DNA of 34,039 nucleotides from DATBDE01 sp036270095. Its GTDB lineage: Bacteria; Actinomycetota; Thermoleophilia; Solirubrobacterales; Solirubrobacteraceae. The position numbers and the translations under genes were made by a program. The notes below the pieces were generated by a model. The model was not told the origin of the DNA. It was given only the letters and a program-made list of their open reading frames with translations, and searched no databases. Shown piece by piece: positions 7,215-14,845 of this stretch; positions within the stretch are counted from its first letter, which is position 1; every line of letters begins with the position of its first letter. The stretch lies in the NCBI GenBank assembly GCA_036270095.1, contig DATBDE010000081.1, positions 1-34,039 on the forward strand, written 5' to 3'.

Positions 7215-8077
7215 CAGGAGAACGCCGGCTCGACGCGGTCCGGGTAGATGTCGGGCAGCCCGTCGCTGACCTTGTCCGTGAACACCGCCGGCCGCTTCTC
7301 CAGGAACGAGGTCACGCCCTCGCGCGCGTCGGCCGACTGCCCGCGCGAGAACATCGCCCGCGAGTCGGCGCGGTGGGCGTCCATCGGGTGCGGCGCGCCG
7401 AGCATGTCCCACAGCAGGCGTCGCCCCAGCGCCACCGACACGGGCGCCGTGTTGTCGGCGATCTCCGCCGCCAGCTCGCGCGCGACGTCCAGCAGCTTGT
7501 GTGACCGGTGCGTGCTGCGCAAGAGCCCGCCGTCGAGCGCCTCCTTGGCCTCGAACAGCCGCCCGGTCGCCACCCACTCCATCGCCTGCGAGATCCCGAC
7601 GATGCGGGGCAGGAACCAGCTCGAGCACGCCTCCGGCACGATCCCGCGGCGCGCGAACACGAACCCGATCTTGGCGTCGGTCGCGGCGATGCGGATGTCC
7701 ATCGGCAGCGTCATCGTGATCCCGACGCCGACCGCCGGCCCGTTGATGGCCGCGATGACCGGCTTGAGCGAGGAGAAGATGCGCAGCGACACCACCCCGC
7801 CGGTGTCGCGTGGCACCGCGTCCTCGGTCTGCACGTCGCGCCAGTCGAAGGTCTCGCTCCCACCGCCGAGATCGGCCCCGGCGCAGAACGCCGGCTCCGC
7901 GCCAGTGACGATGACCACGCGCACGTCGTCGTCGGCGTCGGACGCGTCGAACGCGTCGATGAGGTCCCGGCCCATCTGCGCGGTGAACGCGTTCAGGCGC
8001 TTCGGGCGGTTCAGCGTGATGGTGAGGACGCGGTCGGCAACCTCGTAGGTGATCGTCTCGAAGTCCATGGGCCGCAT
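7214..8077 (-). CDS. crotonase-fold enoyl-CoA hydratase/isomerase family protein
   Basis: A 287-residue crotonase-family protein from ATG 8077 (284 residues from ATG 8068). VLTITLNRPKRLNAFTAQMG, VTGAEPAFCAGADLGG (oxyanion hole) and INGPAVGVGITMTLPMDIRI mark the family. The first usual catalytic Glu position is Thr (GVGITM), while GIVPEACSSWFLPR keeps a Glu at the second site; this pattern occurs in actinobacterial EchA-type proteins annotated as enoyl-CoA hydratases. The start at 8077 is preferred because a GATTGT box lies eight bases upstream. First gene of the operon with the second crotonase and a GNAT protein. It diverges from the EamA transporter over a 19-base gap in which both -10-like boxes overlap. 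Confidence 0.87.
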   Translation of the reverse strand: MRPMDFETITYEVADRVLTITLNRPKRLNAFTAQMGRDLIDAFDASDADDDVRVVIVTGAEPAFCAGADLGGGSETFDWRDVQTEDAVPRDTGGVVSLRIFSSLKPVIAAINGPAVGVGITMTLPMDIRIAATDAKIGFVFARRGIVPEACSSWFLPRIVGISQAMEWVATGRLFEAKEALDGGLLRSTHRSHKLLDVARELAAEIADNTAPVSVALGRRLLWDMLGAPHPMDAHRADSRAMFSRGQSADAREGVTSFLEKRPAVFTDKVSDGLPDIYPDRVEPAFS

Positions 8078-8084
8078 TCTCGTC

Positions 8085-8091
8085 CACAATC
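8085..8091. promoter_or_regulatory. overlapping divergent -10-like boxes
   Basis: CACAAT on the plus strand (8085-8090) ends six bases before ATG 8097 of the EamA gene. GATTGT on the minus strand (8091-8086) ends eight bases before ATG 8077 of the crotonase gene. The two boxes share five base pairs, so the divergent promoters probably exclude each other. Neither has an obvious -35 box. Confidence 0.35.
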
Positions 8092-8096
8092 TCCCG

Positions 8097-9056
8097 ATGC
8101 CGCCGGGTCGCGACCGCCACGTCCGCCTGGGCTACGCGCTCGCCGCCAGCGCGGCGACGATGTGGGCGCTCAACGGCTCGTTCTCCAGCCTGCTGCTCGA
8201 CGACGGCATCAGCGCCATGCGGCTGGCCGAGCTGCGAGCGGTGCTCACCTTCATGCTCCTGGCCGGCACCGTCGCCCTGATCCGCCCCTCCCTGCTGCGG
8301 GTCCGGCGCGAGGACATTCCCCGCCTGGCCTTCCTCGGCGTCTTCGGTCTCGCGGGCGTGCACGTGACCTACTTCTTCTCGATCTCGCGCCTCGACGTCG
8401 GCGTGGCGCTGGTCATCCAGTACCTGGGCCCGCTCATCCTGCTGCTGTGGCTGCGTCTGGCCCACGGCCGCCGCCTCAAGCGGGGGCTGTGGGGCGCGGC
8501 GGCGCTCTCGGTCGTCGGCTGCGCGCTCGTGGTCCAGATCTGGGACCCGGGCGACATCGACGTCCTCGGCCTGCTCGGCGCCTTCGGCGCGGCCATCACC
8601 TTCGCGATCTACCTCTACAGCTCCGAGCAGGCCGGCCACCACTACGAGGCCGTGACCACGCTCGTGTGGGGCTTCGGCTTCGCCACCCTGTTCTGGCTCG
8701 TCGTCCAGCCGATCTGGACCTTCCCCTTCGAGAAGTTCGCCAGCGCCGAGAACATCGCGCTCGGCCTCGGCGTCGTGGTCATCGGCACCGCCCTGCCCTT
8801 CGTGTGCATCGTCACCTCCCTGCGCCACGTGCCCGCCAGCCGCGCCGCCGTGGTCGCCACGCTCGAGCCCGTCCTGGCGGCGATCATCGCCTGGCCGGTG
8901 CTGGGCCAGGACCTCGACGTGGCCCAGATCGCCGGCGGCCTGATCGTGGTCGGGGCCGTGATCTGGGTCCAGTCGCAACGCCCCGCCCACGAGGACGAAG
9001 CCGCTCCCGCCTACGGGGCGCGCCGCCGGGAGTCGGCGGCGGCCGTCGTCCGCTAG
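8097..9056 (+). CDS. EamA-family (DMT superfamily) transporter
   Basis: A 319-residue integral membrane protein with about ten hydrophobic helices in two EamA repeats, the usual size and layout. The first repeat starts at LGYALAASAATMWALNGSFS and includes GVALVIQYLGPLILLLWLRL. The second starts near LLGAFGAAITFAIYLYSS and ends with AVVATLEPVLAAIIAWPVLG and IAGGLIVVGAVIWV, then a short charged tail. The family exports amino acids, nucleosides or other metabolites; the substrate here is unknown. The frame is open upstream to 8049, but that would run into the divergent crotonase gene, so the ATG at 8097, six bases after CACAAT, is chosen. Confidence 0.9.
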   Translation: MPPGRDRHVRLGYALAASAATMWALNGSFSSLLLDDGISAMRLAELRAVLTFMLLAGTVALIRPSLLRVRREDIPRLAFLGVFGLAGVHVTYFFSISRLDVGVALVIQYLGPLILLLWLRLAHGRRLKRGLWGAAALSVVGCALVVQIWDPGDIDVLGLLGAFGAAITFAIYLYSSEQAGHHYEAVTTLVWGFGFATLFWLVVQPIWTFPFEKFASAENIALGLGVVVIGTALPFVCIVTSLRHVPASRAAVVATLEPVLAAIIAWPVLGQDLDVAQIAGGLIVVGAVIWVQSQRPAHEDEAAPAYGARRRESAAAVVR

Positions 9057-9059
9057 CGT
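9054..9059 (+). promoter_or_regulatory. -10-like box TAGCGT overlapping the EamA stop codon
   Basis: The TAG stop of the transporter forms the first half of TAGCGT. The distance to ATG 9072 is 12 bases, so a start a few bases before the ATG would give a near-leaderless message. Read-through from the transporter gene is equally possible. Confidence 0.3.
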
Positions 9060-9071
9060 CCGGCGCCCCCG

Positions 9072-10331
9072 ATGGCCGAGATCAAGCCGCTGACCGCCCT
9101 GCACTACGACCTCGAGCGGGCGGGCCCCCTGCAGGAGCTGCTCGCCCCGCCCTACGACGTCATCGACCCCGACGAGCGCGAGCGCCTGGCCGCGCGCTCG
9201 CCCTACAACGTCGTCCACGTCGACCTGCCGGTCGGCGAGCCCGACCCCTATGCGGAGGCGGCGCAGACCCTGGCCCGCTGGCGCGACGAGGGCGCCGTCG
9301 TGCTCGACACCACCACCGCGGTGTGGGGCCTGACCCAGGACTTCACCGACCCCACCGGCGAGCGCCGCACCCGCAGCGGCGTGCTCTGCGCCGTCCGCGT
9401 CGAGGACTACGGCGCCGGTCGCATCCGCCCGCACGAGCGGACGCACCCCGGCCCGAAGGAGGATCGGCTGCGCCTCACGCGCGCGACGCGCGCCAACCTC
9501 TCCCCGATCTTCGCTCTCTACGACGACCCCCGTGGGATCTCGTGGGGCGAGCTGGCCGCCCACACCACCGGCCCGCCCTTCGGGGAGGCCACCGGCGACG
9601 ACGGCACCGTCAACCGCCTGTGGCGCATCGAGCACGAGGAGGCCCTGGATGCGGTCGAGCTCGCCCTCGAGGGCACCGAGCTGCTGATCGCCGACGGCCA
9701 CCACCGTTACGAGACCGCCCGCGTGTACGCCGACGAAGTCGGTGGCGAGGGCCCACACCGCTGGGTGCTCATGTGCCTCGTCGCGCTCCAGGACCCCGGC
9801 CTGGCCCTCTACCCCACGCACCGTCTCGTGCGCGGCGTCGACCCCGAGGGCCTCGCCGACGCCATCCGCCGCGACTTCGACATCGAGGAGATCGGGCGCG
9901 ATGCCCTCGTGCCCCGCGCCGCCGGCGCCGACGGCCGGATCGTCATGGGCTACATGGACAGCCACTTCAAGCGCGCGTTCCGCCTGACCCTCAAGGACGC
10001 CGCCATCGCCGACCGCGCCCTGGAGGGCAAGCCCGAGCCCTACCGCCACCTCGACACCGCTGTGCTCGAGGTCCTGATCCTGCGCGGCGCCATGGGCATG
10101 ACCGACGACGACATCGCCCACCTGAAGGGCCTCGGCTACGCCCGCGACTACGACGAGGCCGTGGCCCTGATCGACGACGGCACCTACGATGCAGGCTTCT
10201 TCATGGGGCCGGTCGACGTCGCCCACGTACGCGCGGTCGCCGCCGAGGGTGAGAACATGCCCCCCAAGTCCACCTTCTTCGCTCCGAAGGTGCCGACCGG
10301 GCTCGTTTTCAACGCGCTTTCCGACGACTGA
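9072..10331 (+). CDS. DUF1015 family protein
   Basis: A 419-residue protein of full family length. Conserved DUF1015 segments are visible: an N-terminal IKPLTALHYDLERAG and LLAPPYDVIDPDER, then SPYNVVHVDLP, IRPHERTHPGPKEDRLRL, NLSPIFALYDDP, the histidine-rich LLIADGHHRYETARVYADE near the middle, and a C-terminal DAGFFMGPVDVAHVRAVA with KSTFFAPKVPTGLVF. The family is widespread and has no proven function in bacteria that I can name with confidence; the ADGHHRY motif suggests an enzyme active site. It lies 15 bases behind the transporter and ahead of the OsmC gene on the same strand. Confidence 0.9.
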   Translation: MAEIKPLTALHYDLERAGPLQELLAPPYDVIDPDERERLAARSPYNVVHVDLPVGEPDPYAEAAQTLARWRDEGAVVLDTTTAVWGLTQDFTDPTGERRTRSGVLCAVRVEDYGAGRIRPHERTHPGPKEDRLRLTRATRANLSPIFALYDDPRGISWGELAAHTTGPPFGEATGDDGTVNRLWRIEHEEALDAVELALEGTELLIADGHHRYETARVYADEVGGEGPHRWVLMCLVALQDPGLALYPTHRLVRGVDPEGLADAIRRDFDIEEIGRDALVPRAAGADGRIVMGYMDSHFKRAFRLTLKDAAIADRALEGKPEPYRHLDTAVLEVLILRGAMGMTDDDIAHLKGLGYARDYDEAVALIDDGTYDAGFFMGPVDVAHVRAVAAEGENMPPKSTFFAPKVPTGLVFNALSDD

Positions 10332-10338
10332 CTCGGGG

Positions 10339-10344
10339 TACCAT
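10339..10344 (+). promoter_or_regulatory. -10-like box TACCAT before the OsmC gene
   Basis: TACCAT ends seven bases before the second in-frame ATG at 10352. It overlaps the first ATG (10343), so that first ATG would lie upstream of the transcription start. Confidence 0.3.
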
Positions 10345-10351
10345 GACGTAC

Positions 10352-10768
10352 ATGAAAGCCGTCGCCCATCGCCGCACCAGCGACCGTTACCGGCACGACA
10401 TCCGCATCCGCGACCACGTCGCCAGCGCGGACGAGCCGCGGGACACCGGCGGCGACGACACCGCACCCAGCCCGCAGGAGTTGCTGGCCGCGAGCCTCGC
10501 CGCATGCACCGCGATCACCATGGAGATGTACGCCGCGCGCAAGGGCTGGGACGTCGGCGAGGTCGAGGTCTCGGCCGAGTACACGCCGGCCGAGCGCGGC
10601 TGCCCCACCTCCTTCCGCACCATCCTGCGCTTCCCGAGCCACCTCTCGGACGACCAGGTCGACCGGCTGCGCCAGATCGCCGCGAAGTGCCCGGTCCACC
10701 GCACCCTCGACGGCGAGGTGATGTTCGCCGAGTCCGTCGAGCGGATCGCGGACCCCGTCGCGTCCTAG
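10352..10768 (+). CDS. OsmC/Ohr family protein
   Basis: A 138-residue OsmC-fold protein (141 residues if ATG 10343 is used). The two redox cysteines of the family are present: one in LAASLAACTAITMEMYAARK, the other in IAAKCPVHRTL. Members are cytosolic thiol peroxidases that reduce organic hydroperoxides or have related detoxifying roles; this branch is closer to YhfA/OsmC-like proteins than to Ohr, but that is a judgement from sequence style only. The start at 10352 is chosen because TACCAT lies seven bases upstream and MKAV fits the family beginning; no Shine-Dalgarno sequence helps decide. It ends two bases before the convergent MBL gene. Confidence 0.85.
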   Translation: MKAVAHRRTSDRYRHDIRIRDHVASADEPRDTGGDDTAPSPQELLAASLAACTAITMEMYAARKGWDVGEVEVSAEYTPAERGCPTSFRTILRFPSHLSDDQVDRLRQIAAKCPVHRTLDGEVMFAESVERIADPVAS

Positions 10769-10770
10769 CG

Positions 10771-11544
10771 CTACAGCGCGTAGACCGCGCCCGGCTCCGC
10801 TAAATCGACCGGGCCCCGGAACCGCGCCCGCGCGCGACGCACGTTCTCCGCGTTCTCGTCGTCGAAGGGCATGACGTGCGTGAGCACGAGGCGCTTCACG
10901 CCGGCCTCGGCGGCCACGGCGCCGGCCTGCTCGCCGGTCATGTGGCCGAAGCGCTCGAGCTCGGGGCCGGGCTCGAGGAACGTCGCCTCGCACACGAGCA
11001 GGTCGGCGCCGGCGGCGTGGCGCGTCAGCGCCGAGGTGGCGGTGGCGTCGGCGCTGTAGACCACCGTGGCCTGCCCGTCGGTGCAGCGAGGTGCGAAGCA
11101 GGGCTCGGGGTGTCCGGTGCGCACGAAGGTGATGTCGAGGCCGCAGGCCGACACCGTGTCGGCCTCCTCGTACTCGCGCAGGTCGAACAGCTCGCCCACA
11201 CGGTCGAGGCCGTGCCCGAAGGCCCCGAGCAGATCGCTGAGCACGCGCGGCCCGTGCCCGCGTGGCACGTAGAGCGGCAGCCGCGGGGCCTCCCCCAGCC
11301 GCTGTACGACGCCCTCGCGCGTGATCGCCGTGGTCCACGGCAAGAGGTCGAGCATGTGGTCGAGATGCATGTGCGAGATGACCATCGCGCCCAGCCGGTC
11401 GATCAGGCCGCTGGTCCACGCCGCCTGCAGCGCGCCCGGCCCGCAGTCCAGCAGCACGCTCCCGTCCGGCCCGTCGACGGCGTAGCTCGAACACGGCGCG
11501 CCCAGCGGGGCGCCCACCCGCACGCCGACGACCTCAAGCTGCAT
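10771..11544 (-). CDS. MBL-fold metallo-hydrolase (ribonuclease Z / arylsulfatase-like)
   Basis: A 257-residue metallo-beta-lactamase-fold protein. The metal-binding motif HxHxDH is HMHLDH, preceded by VLLDCGPGALQAAWTSGL. Further ligands are in VRTGHPEPCFAPR, VVYSADATAT (Asp ligand) and the C-terminal VLTHVMPF. The pattern GHMTGEQAGAVAAEAGVKRL is usual in the RNase Z/AtsA/phosphodiesterase branch. Its substrate is not evident; as a 257-residue protein without the RNase Z exosite arm it is unlikely to be the tRNA processing enzyme. Its start overlaps the end of the upstream acyltransferase gene by 11 bases, so the two are probably one transcript. Confidence 0.87.
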   Translation of the reverse strand: MQLEVVGVRVGAPLGAPCSSYAVDGPDGSVLLDCGPGALQAAWTSGLIDRLGAMVISHMHLDHMLDLLPWTTAITREGVVQRLGEAPRLPLYVPRGHGPRVLSDLLGAFGHGLDRVGELFDLREYEEADTVSACGLDITFVRTGHPEPCFAPRCTDGQATVVYSADATATSALTRHAAGADLLVCEATFLEPGPELERFGHMTGEQAGAVAAEAGVKRLVLTHVMPFDDENAENVRRARARFRGPVDLAEPGAVYAL

Positions 11545-12925
11545 CCGCGCGCAGCTCGGCCAGCGCGTCGCCCATCGCCGCGGCCAGCCCGTCGAGGTCT
11601 GGCACGACGCTCGGATCGGCGCACACGCCGATGCTCATCGCCCCGCACAGCGAGGCTGCGGACACGCGTAGGCCGTGATCGAGCTTGACCTCCGCGAAGA
11701 CCAGAAGCTCCTCGAGGCCGGCGCCGAGCACCCGCACCGGATCGCGCGGCCCGGGAATGTTGGAGACGTTGACCGCGAACGCGCGTGAGGTCCCGGTCAC
11801 GCGTGTGAGCAGGCGCTCGAGCGGCGGCGCGAACAGCGCCAAGTCCGAGAACAGCGCGTCCAGCGTCTCGGCGTCGTGGTGGCGCTTGCGCTCGGCCGTC
11901 TGGCGGTGGATCGAGCGCAGCCGCGCCCTCGGATCGCGCTCGCCCACCGGCAGCTCGACGATCATGAACGAGTCGCGGTTGCCGACCTCGGGCCCATCGT
12001 CGCGCCGGTGTAGCGAGACCGGCACCTTGCACCGCAACGGCTGGTCGCCCGCGACGTGGCCGAGCCACGTGCGGACGCCGCCGGCGACGACCGCGAGGAG
12101 GACGTCGTTGACCGTCGTGTGCTCGTCCCAGGCGCGCTCGATCGCCTTGTAGTCGGCCAGCGGTGCAGAGGACCACGCGACCGCGCGACGCCGCCCGATC
12201 TCGCCCGTGAACGGAGACTCCGCGTGTCCGGGCATGACCTCGCGCCGGACCGCGCCGGGCAGACGCGCGAGCTCCTGCGCCCCCAGCCACCAGCGCTCCG
12301 GCGATGTGGCCGTGCGCGCGAACGCCCCGGCGGCGGCCGCGAGCCCGGTGACGCGCTCGCCGACGGCGCCCGCGACCAGCTCGGCCGTGCGGGGACCGGG
12401 AGCCGGTCGCCACCCATCGACCGCCGGTTCGTCGTTGGAGGGGTCGTCGTAGAGGAGCGTGCGCAAGACCTTCAGGCCCGTGAGCCCGTCCACCCACGCG
12501 TGGTGGAAGCGCGCCAGCAGCGCCACACGTCGGCGCGGCAGCGGGGAGACGAGCTGGAGATCCCACAGGGGGCGGTCGCGGGGCAGCCGCCCGGACATGG
12601 CCTCGCCGACGAGCTCGCGCAGCCGTCTCGCAGCGACGGTGCCCTTCGTCGGCACGCGCCGGACGTGGAGATCGAGGTCGAAGCCCGCGTCGTCGACCCA
12701 CACCGGTGGGCCGAGCCCGAGCGGTGTGGGCGCAAGCCGCTGGCGCGCCCGCGGGACGCGGGCGATGCGCGCGGCAACCCGCGCGCGCAGGCCGTCGAGG
12801 GTCAGCGGCGCGACGTCGGGCCCGCGCTCGAGGATGAGCACCTTGACGGTGTGGCCGGCGATCTCGCCCTGCTCGAGCTCGAGGATCTCCGCGTCTTGGC
12901 GTGTGAGGCGTTCGACCGGGCTCAT
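11534..12925 (-). CDS. wax ester synthase / diacylglycerol acyltransferase (WS/DGAT) family protein
   Basis: A 463-residue acyltransferase of the bacterial WS/DGAT type, normal length. The condensing motif HHxxxDG is HHAWVDG at residues 141-147, in ARFHHAWVDGLTGLKVLRTL. The second conserved block is VNVSNIPGPRDPV near residue 385, and WDEHTTVNDVLLAVVAGGVR precedes it. The family joins acyl-CoA to a fatty alcohol or diacylglycerol at the membrane, making wax esters or triacylglycerol. Many actinobacterial paralogues have weak or unknown activity, so the product is uncertain. ATG 12925 lies nine bases behind a TATGAT box and only 14 bases from the divergent Nudix gene. Followed by the overlapping MBL gene. 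Confidence 0.9.
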   Translation of the reverse strand: MSPVERLTRQDAEILELEQGEIAGHTVKVLILERGPDVAPLTLDGLRARVAARIARVPRARQRLAPTPLGLGPPVWVDDAGFDLDLHVRRVPTKGTVAARRLRELVGEAMSGRLPRDRPLWDLQLVSPLPRRRVALLARFHHAWVDGLTGLKVLRTLLYDDPSNDEPAVDGWRPAPGPRTAELVAGAVGERVTGLAAAAGAFARTATSPERWWLGAQELARLPGAVRREVMPGHAESPFTGEIGRRRAVAWSSAPLADYKAIERAWDEHTTVNDVLLAVVAGGVRTWLGHVAGDQPLRCKVPVSLHRRDDGPEVGNRDSFMIVELPVGERDPRARLRSIHRQTAERKRHHDAETLDALFSDLALFAPPLERLLTRVTGTSRAFAVNVSNIPGPRDPVRVLGAGLEELLVFAEVKLDHGLRVSAASLCGAMSIGVCADPSVVPDLDGLAAAMGDALAELRADAA

Positions 12926-12934
12926 CGACCCGCG

Positions 12935-12940
12935 ATCATA
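12935..12940 (-). promoter_or_regulatory. -10-like box TATGAT for the WS/DGAT gene
   Basis: TATGAT on the minus strand, five of six matches to TATAAT, ends nine bases before ATG 12925. Its outer base is the first base of the divergent Nudix start codon (12940), so the upstream promoter region lies inside the Nudix coding sequence. Confidence 0.45.
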
Positions 12941-13518
12941 TGGTCGTGGCGGACCGCCTCGCAGAGCTTCTTGCGCCGCTGCTGCTAACGCCCGAGCAGG
13001 CCGCGTCGCTCGACGTCCACGGGCGCACCGACGCCGCCGTGCTCGTGCCGTTGTTCGTGCGCGACGACGACCTGCACGCGGTGTTCACGCGCCGCCGCGA
13101 CGACCTGCGCCGCCACGCGGGCGAGATCTCGTTCCCGGGCGGCCGCCAGGACCCGGGGGAGGACCTGCGCCGGACCGCGCTGCGCGAGGCCGAAGAGGAG
13201 ATCGGACTGCGGCCCGCCTCCGTAGTGGTGGCGGGCGCGCTGCCGCCCACGCCGACCGTGGTGACGAGCTACGCGATCTACCCGTTCGTGGGCGTGATCC
13301 AGCCCGAGGCCCAGTGGCGCCCGAGCGCGGGCGAGGTCGCGGAGGTGCTCGAGCTCTCGTTGCCCGCGCTGAGGGCCGGCTACGGAAGGGAGCGCCTCAT
13401 CCGCCGAGGCCTCCCCTTCCGCACCGATGTCTACGTACTCGACGGCGCGCTGATCTGGGGCGCGACCGCCCGAATCCTGGGCGACCTGTTCGAGCGGTTG
13501 GAGCCCCTACTGCGCTAG
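12940..13518 (+). CDS. CoA pyrophosphatase-type Nudix hydrolase
   Basis: A 192-residue Nudix protein. The Nudix box lies at residues about 67-90, with GGRQDPGED, then REAEEEIGL supplying the metal-binding glutamates. In front of it is LRRHAGEISFPGG, matching the NuCoA signature of coenzyme A diphosphatases (NudL/PCD1 type), which cleave CoA and acyl-CoAs to phosphopantetheine and 3',5'-ADP. That role suits the acyl-CoA-rich surroundings. The ATG at 12940 is used; GTG 12946 is an alternative, six bases behind GATCAT. Its stop overlaps that of the convergent rhodanese gene in CTAG. Confidence 0.88.
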   Translation: MVVADRLAELLAPLLLTPEQAASLDVHGRTDAAVLVPLFVRDDDLHAVFTRRRDDLRRHAGEISFPGGRQDPGEDLRRTALREAEEEIGLRPASVVVAGALPPTPTVVTSYAIYPFVGVIQPEAQWRPSAGEVAEVLELSLPALRAGYGRERLIRRGLPFRTDVYVLDGALIWGATARILGDLFERLEPLLR

Positions 13519-14357
13519 ACGTCCTTCTCGATGGGGACGTTCACCAGGTTGCCCCACTCGGTCCACGAGCCGTCGTAGTTCTTGACGTCGTCGTGGCCGA
13601 GGAGCTCGTGCAGCACGAACCACGTGTGCGCGGAGCGCTCGCCGATCCGGCAGTACGCGATGATCGGCGACCCGTTGGTCACGCCCTTGCTGCGGTAGAG
13701 CTCGGCGAGGTCGTCGGCCGACTTGAAGGTGCCGTCCTCCTGCACCGCCTGCGCCCACGGCACCGATGCGGCGCCGGGGATATGGCCGGAGCGCTGCGCG
13801 CCCTCCTGCTCGTAGCCGGGCATGGCGATGAGCTCGCCCGAGAACTCCTGCGGCGAGCGCACGTCGACGAGCTTGGTCTCGGCGTCGAGCGCCGCCTGCA
13901 CCTCGTCGCGCTTGGCGCGGATGGTCTCGTCGCCGGCCTGGGCGGTGAAGCTCGCGGGCGCGAGGCTCGGCACGTCGGTGGTGGTCGGGCGGTTCTCGCC
14001 GATCCACTTCTCGCGCGGCGCGTTGAGCAGCTTGACGTTGTCGTGCCCGTAGTACTTCAGGTACCAGTAGGTGTAGGCGGCGAACCAGTTGTTGCGGTCG
14101 CCGTAGAGCACGATCAGGTGGTCGTTGGAGACGCCGTGTGAGCCGAAGAGCTCGCCGAAGGCCTCCGGGCCGAGGAAGTCGCGCTTGACTTGGTCCTGCA
14201 GGTCCTTCTTCCAGTCAAAGCCGATCGCGCCCGGGATGTGCGCCTCGGAGTACAGGGCGGGGTTCTCGTCGACCTCGACGATCCGGATGGAATCGTCGTC
14301 GAGGTGGTCTTCCAACCACTGCGTGTCGACGAGAACGTCCTTCGTGTAGTTCGACAC
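13515..14357 (-). CDS. tandem-rhodanese sulfurtransferase
   Basis: A 280-residue two-domain rhodanese, the usual length for thiosulfate or 3-mercaptopyruvate sulfurtransferases. The N-terminal domain, about residues 1-130, has no cysteine at the active loop (LYGDRNNW), as normal for the inactive half. The C-terminal domain has catalytic Cys236 in AYCRIGERSAHTWF, the loop CRxGxR(S/T) of the thiosulfate type. It transfers sulfane sulfur to cyanide or thiols in the cytosol. The GTG start is fixed by a strong AGGAGG eight bases upstream. It follows the Rossmann gene by 50 AT-richer bases and converges with the Nudix gene. Confidence 0.93.
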   Translation of the reverse strand: MSNYTKDVLVDTQWLEDHLDDDSIRIVEVDENPALYSEAHIPGAIGFDWKKDLQDQVKRDFLGPEAFGELFGSHGVSNDHLIVLYGDRNNWFAAYTYWYLKYYGHDNVKLLNAPREKWIGENRPTTTDVPSLAPASFTAQAGDETIRAKRDEVQAALDAETKLVDVRSPQEFSGELIAMPGYEQEGAQRSGHIPGAASVPWAQAVQEDGTFKSADDLAELYRSKGVTNGSPIIAYCRIGERSAHTWFVLHELLGHDDVKNYDGSWTEWGNLVNVPIEKDV

Positions 14358-14365
14358 GGGTACTT

Positions 14366-14371
14366 CCTCCT
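14366..14371 (-). promoter_or_regulatory. strong Shine-Dalgarno AGGAGG of the rhodanese gene
   Basis: AGGAGG on the minus strand, eight bases before GTG 14357. This is one of few strong ribosome binding sites in the window. The upstream stretch 14372-14407 is AT-rich (CTAAAT at 14398-14393), and could carry a promoter with a true leader. Confidence 0.6.
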
Positions 14372-14407
14372 AATTCCGACTAACAAAAGGGGATTTAGAA
14401 GGCGAGT

Positions 14408-14845
14408 CTACCGCAGCAATTGCGCCACGCCGGCGCGTGGATCGCCGTCGATGACCGCGGTGGGGATCTCCCACGTGCGCGCCGCCTCCTGCAGCACCGC
14501 CAGCCCCTGCGCGCGCAGCGCGGCGTCGGCGGGCGGCTCGTACGCGAACCCGCGCACCATCGTGTCCACGCTCTTCTCCAGCATCATCCGCAGCCGCGGC
14601 CCGTGCAGCGGCGCGTGGGCCACGCGGCCGAGCAGCCAGCACACGACGGTCACGTTGTCCTGCGCGTAGACGAGCGAGCCGATGCGGTCGGGGTCGCCGA
14701 CCCAGGGCTCGATGCCCTCGGCCTCGAGCGCCGGCGCCCGCTCGGGCCGGCGTGTGGTCCCGCGGACGGCATGGCCCTCGGCCCGGAGCGAGCGCGCAAG
14801 GGCGACGCCGCGGCAGCCGCAGCCGACGATGAGGACGCGCGCCAC
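14408..14845 (-). CDS. small Rossmann-fold (NAD(P)-binding) protein
   Basis: A 145-residue protein beginning MARVLIVGCGCRGVALARSL, a dinucleotide-binding glycine-rich loop GxGxxG followed by TTRRPERAPALEAEGIEPW, as in NAD(P)-binding epimerase or SDR-like Rossmann folds. VVCWLLGRVAHAPLHGPRL follows where such folds have a strand and helix. It is far shorter than a catalytic epimerase, with about half of the fold's usual C-terminal part missing, so its activity is uncertain. The GTG start directly follows the TAA stop of the upstream small membrane protein with no gap, indicating coupled translation. Confidence 0.7.
   Translation of the reverse strand: MARVLIVGCGCRGVALARSLRAEGHAVRGTTRRPERAPALEAEGIEPWVGDPDRIGSLVYAQDNVTVVCWLLGRVAHAPLHGPRLRMMLEKSVDTMVRGFAYEPPADAALRAQGLAVLQEAARTWEIPTAVIDGDPRAGVAQLLR

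Noticed and set aside
6327..10505. An open minus-strand frame of 1392 codons
   Set aside because: Only the last 295 codons are a real gene (crotonase). The rest runs antisense through the EamA, DUF1015 and other genes and has low-complexity composition typical of a GC-rich shadow frame.
13515..14357. Loss of function in the rhodanese, because the N-terminal active loop lacks cysteine
   Set aside because: In tandem rhodaneses the N-terminal domain is normally inactive; the C-terminal Cys236 loop is intact.
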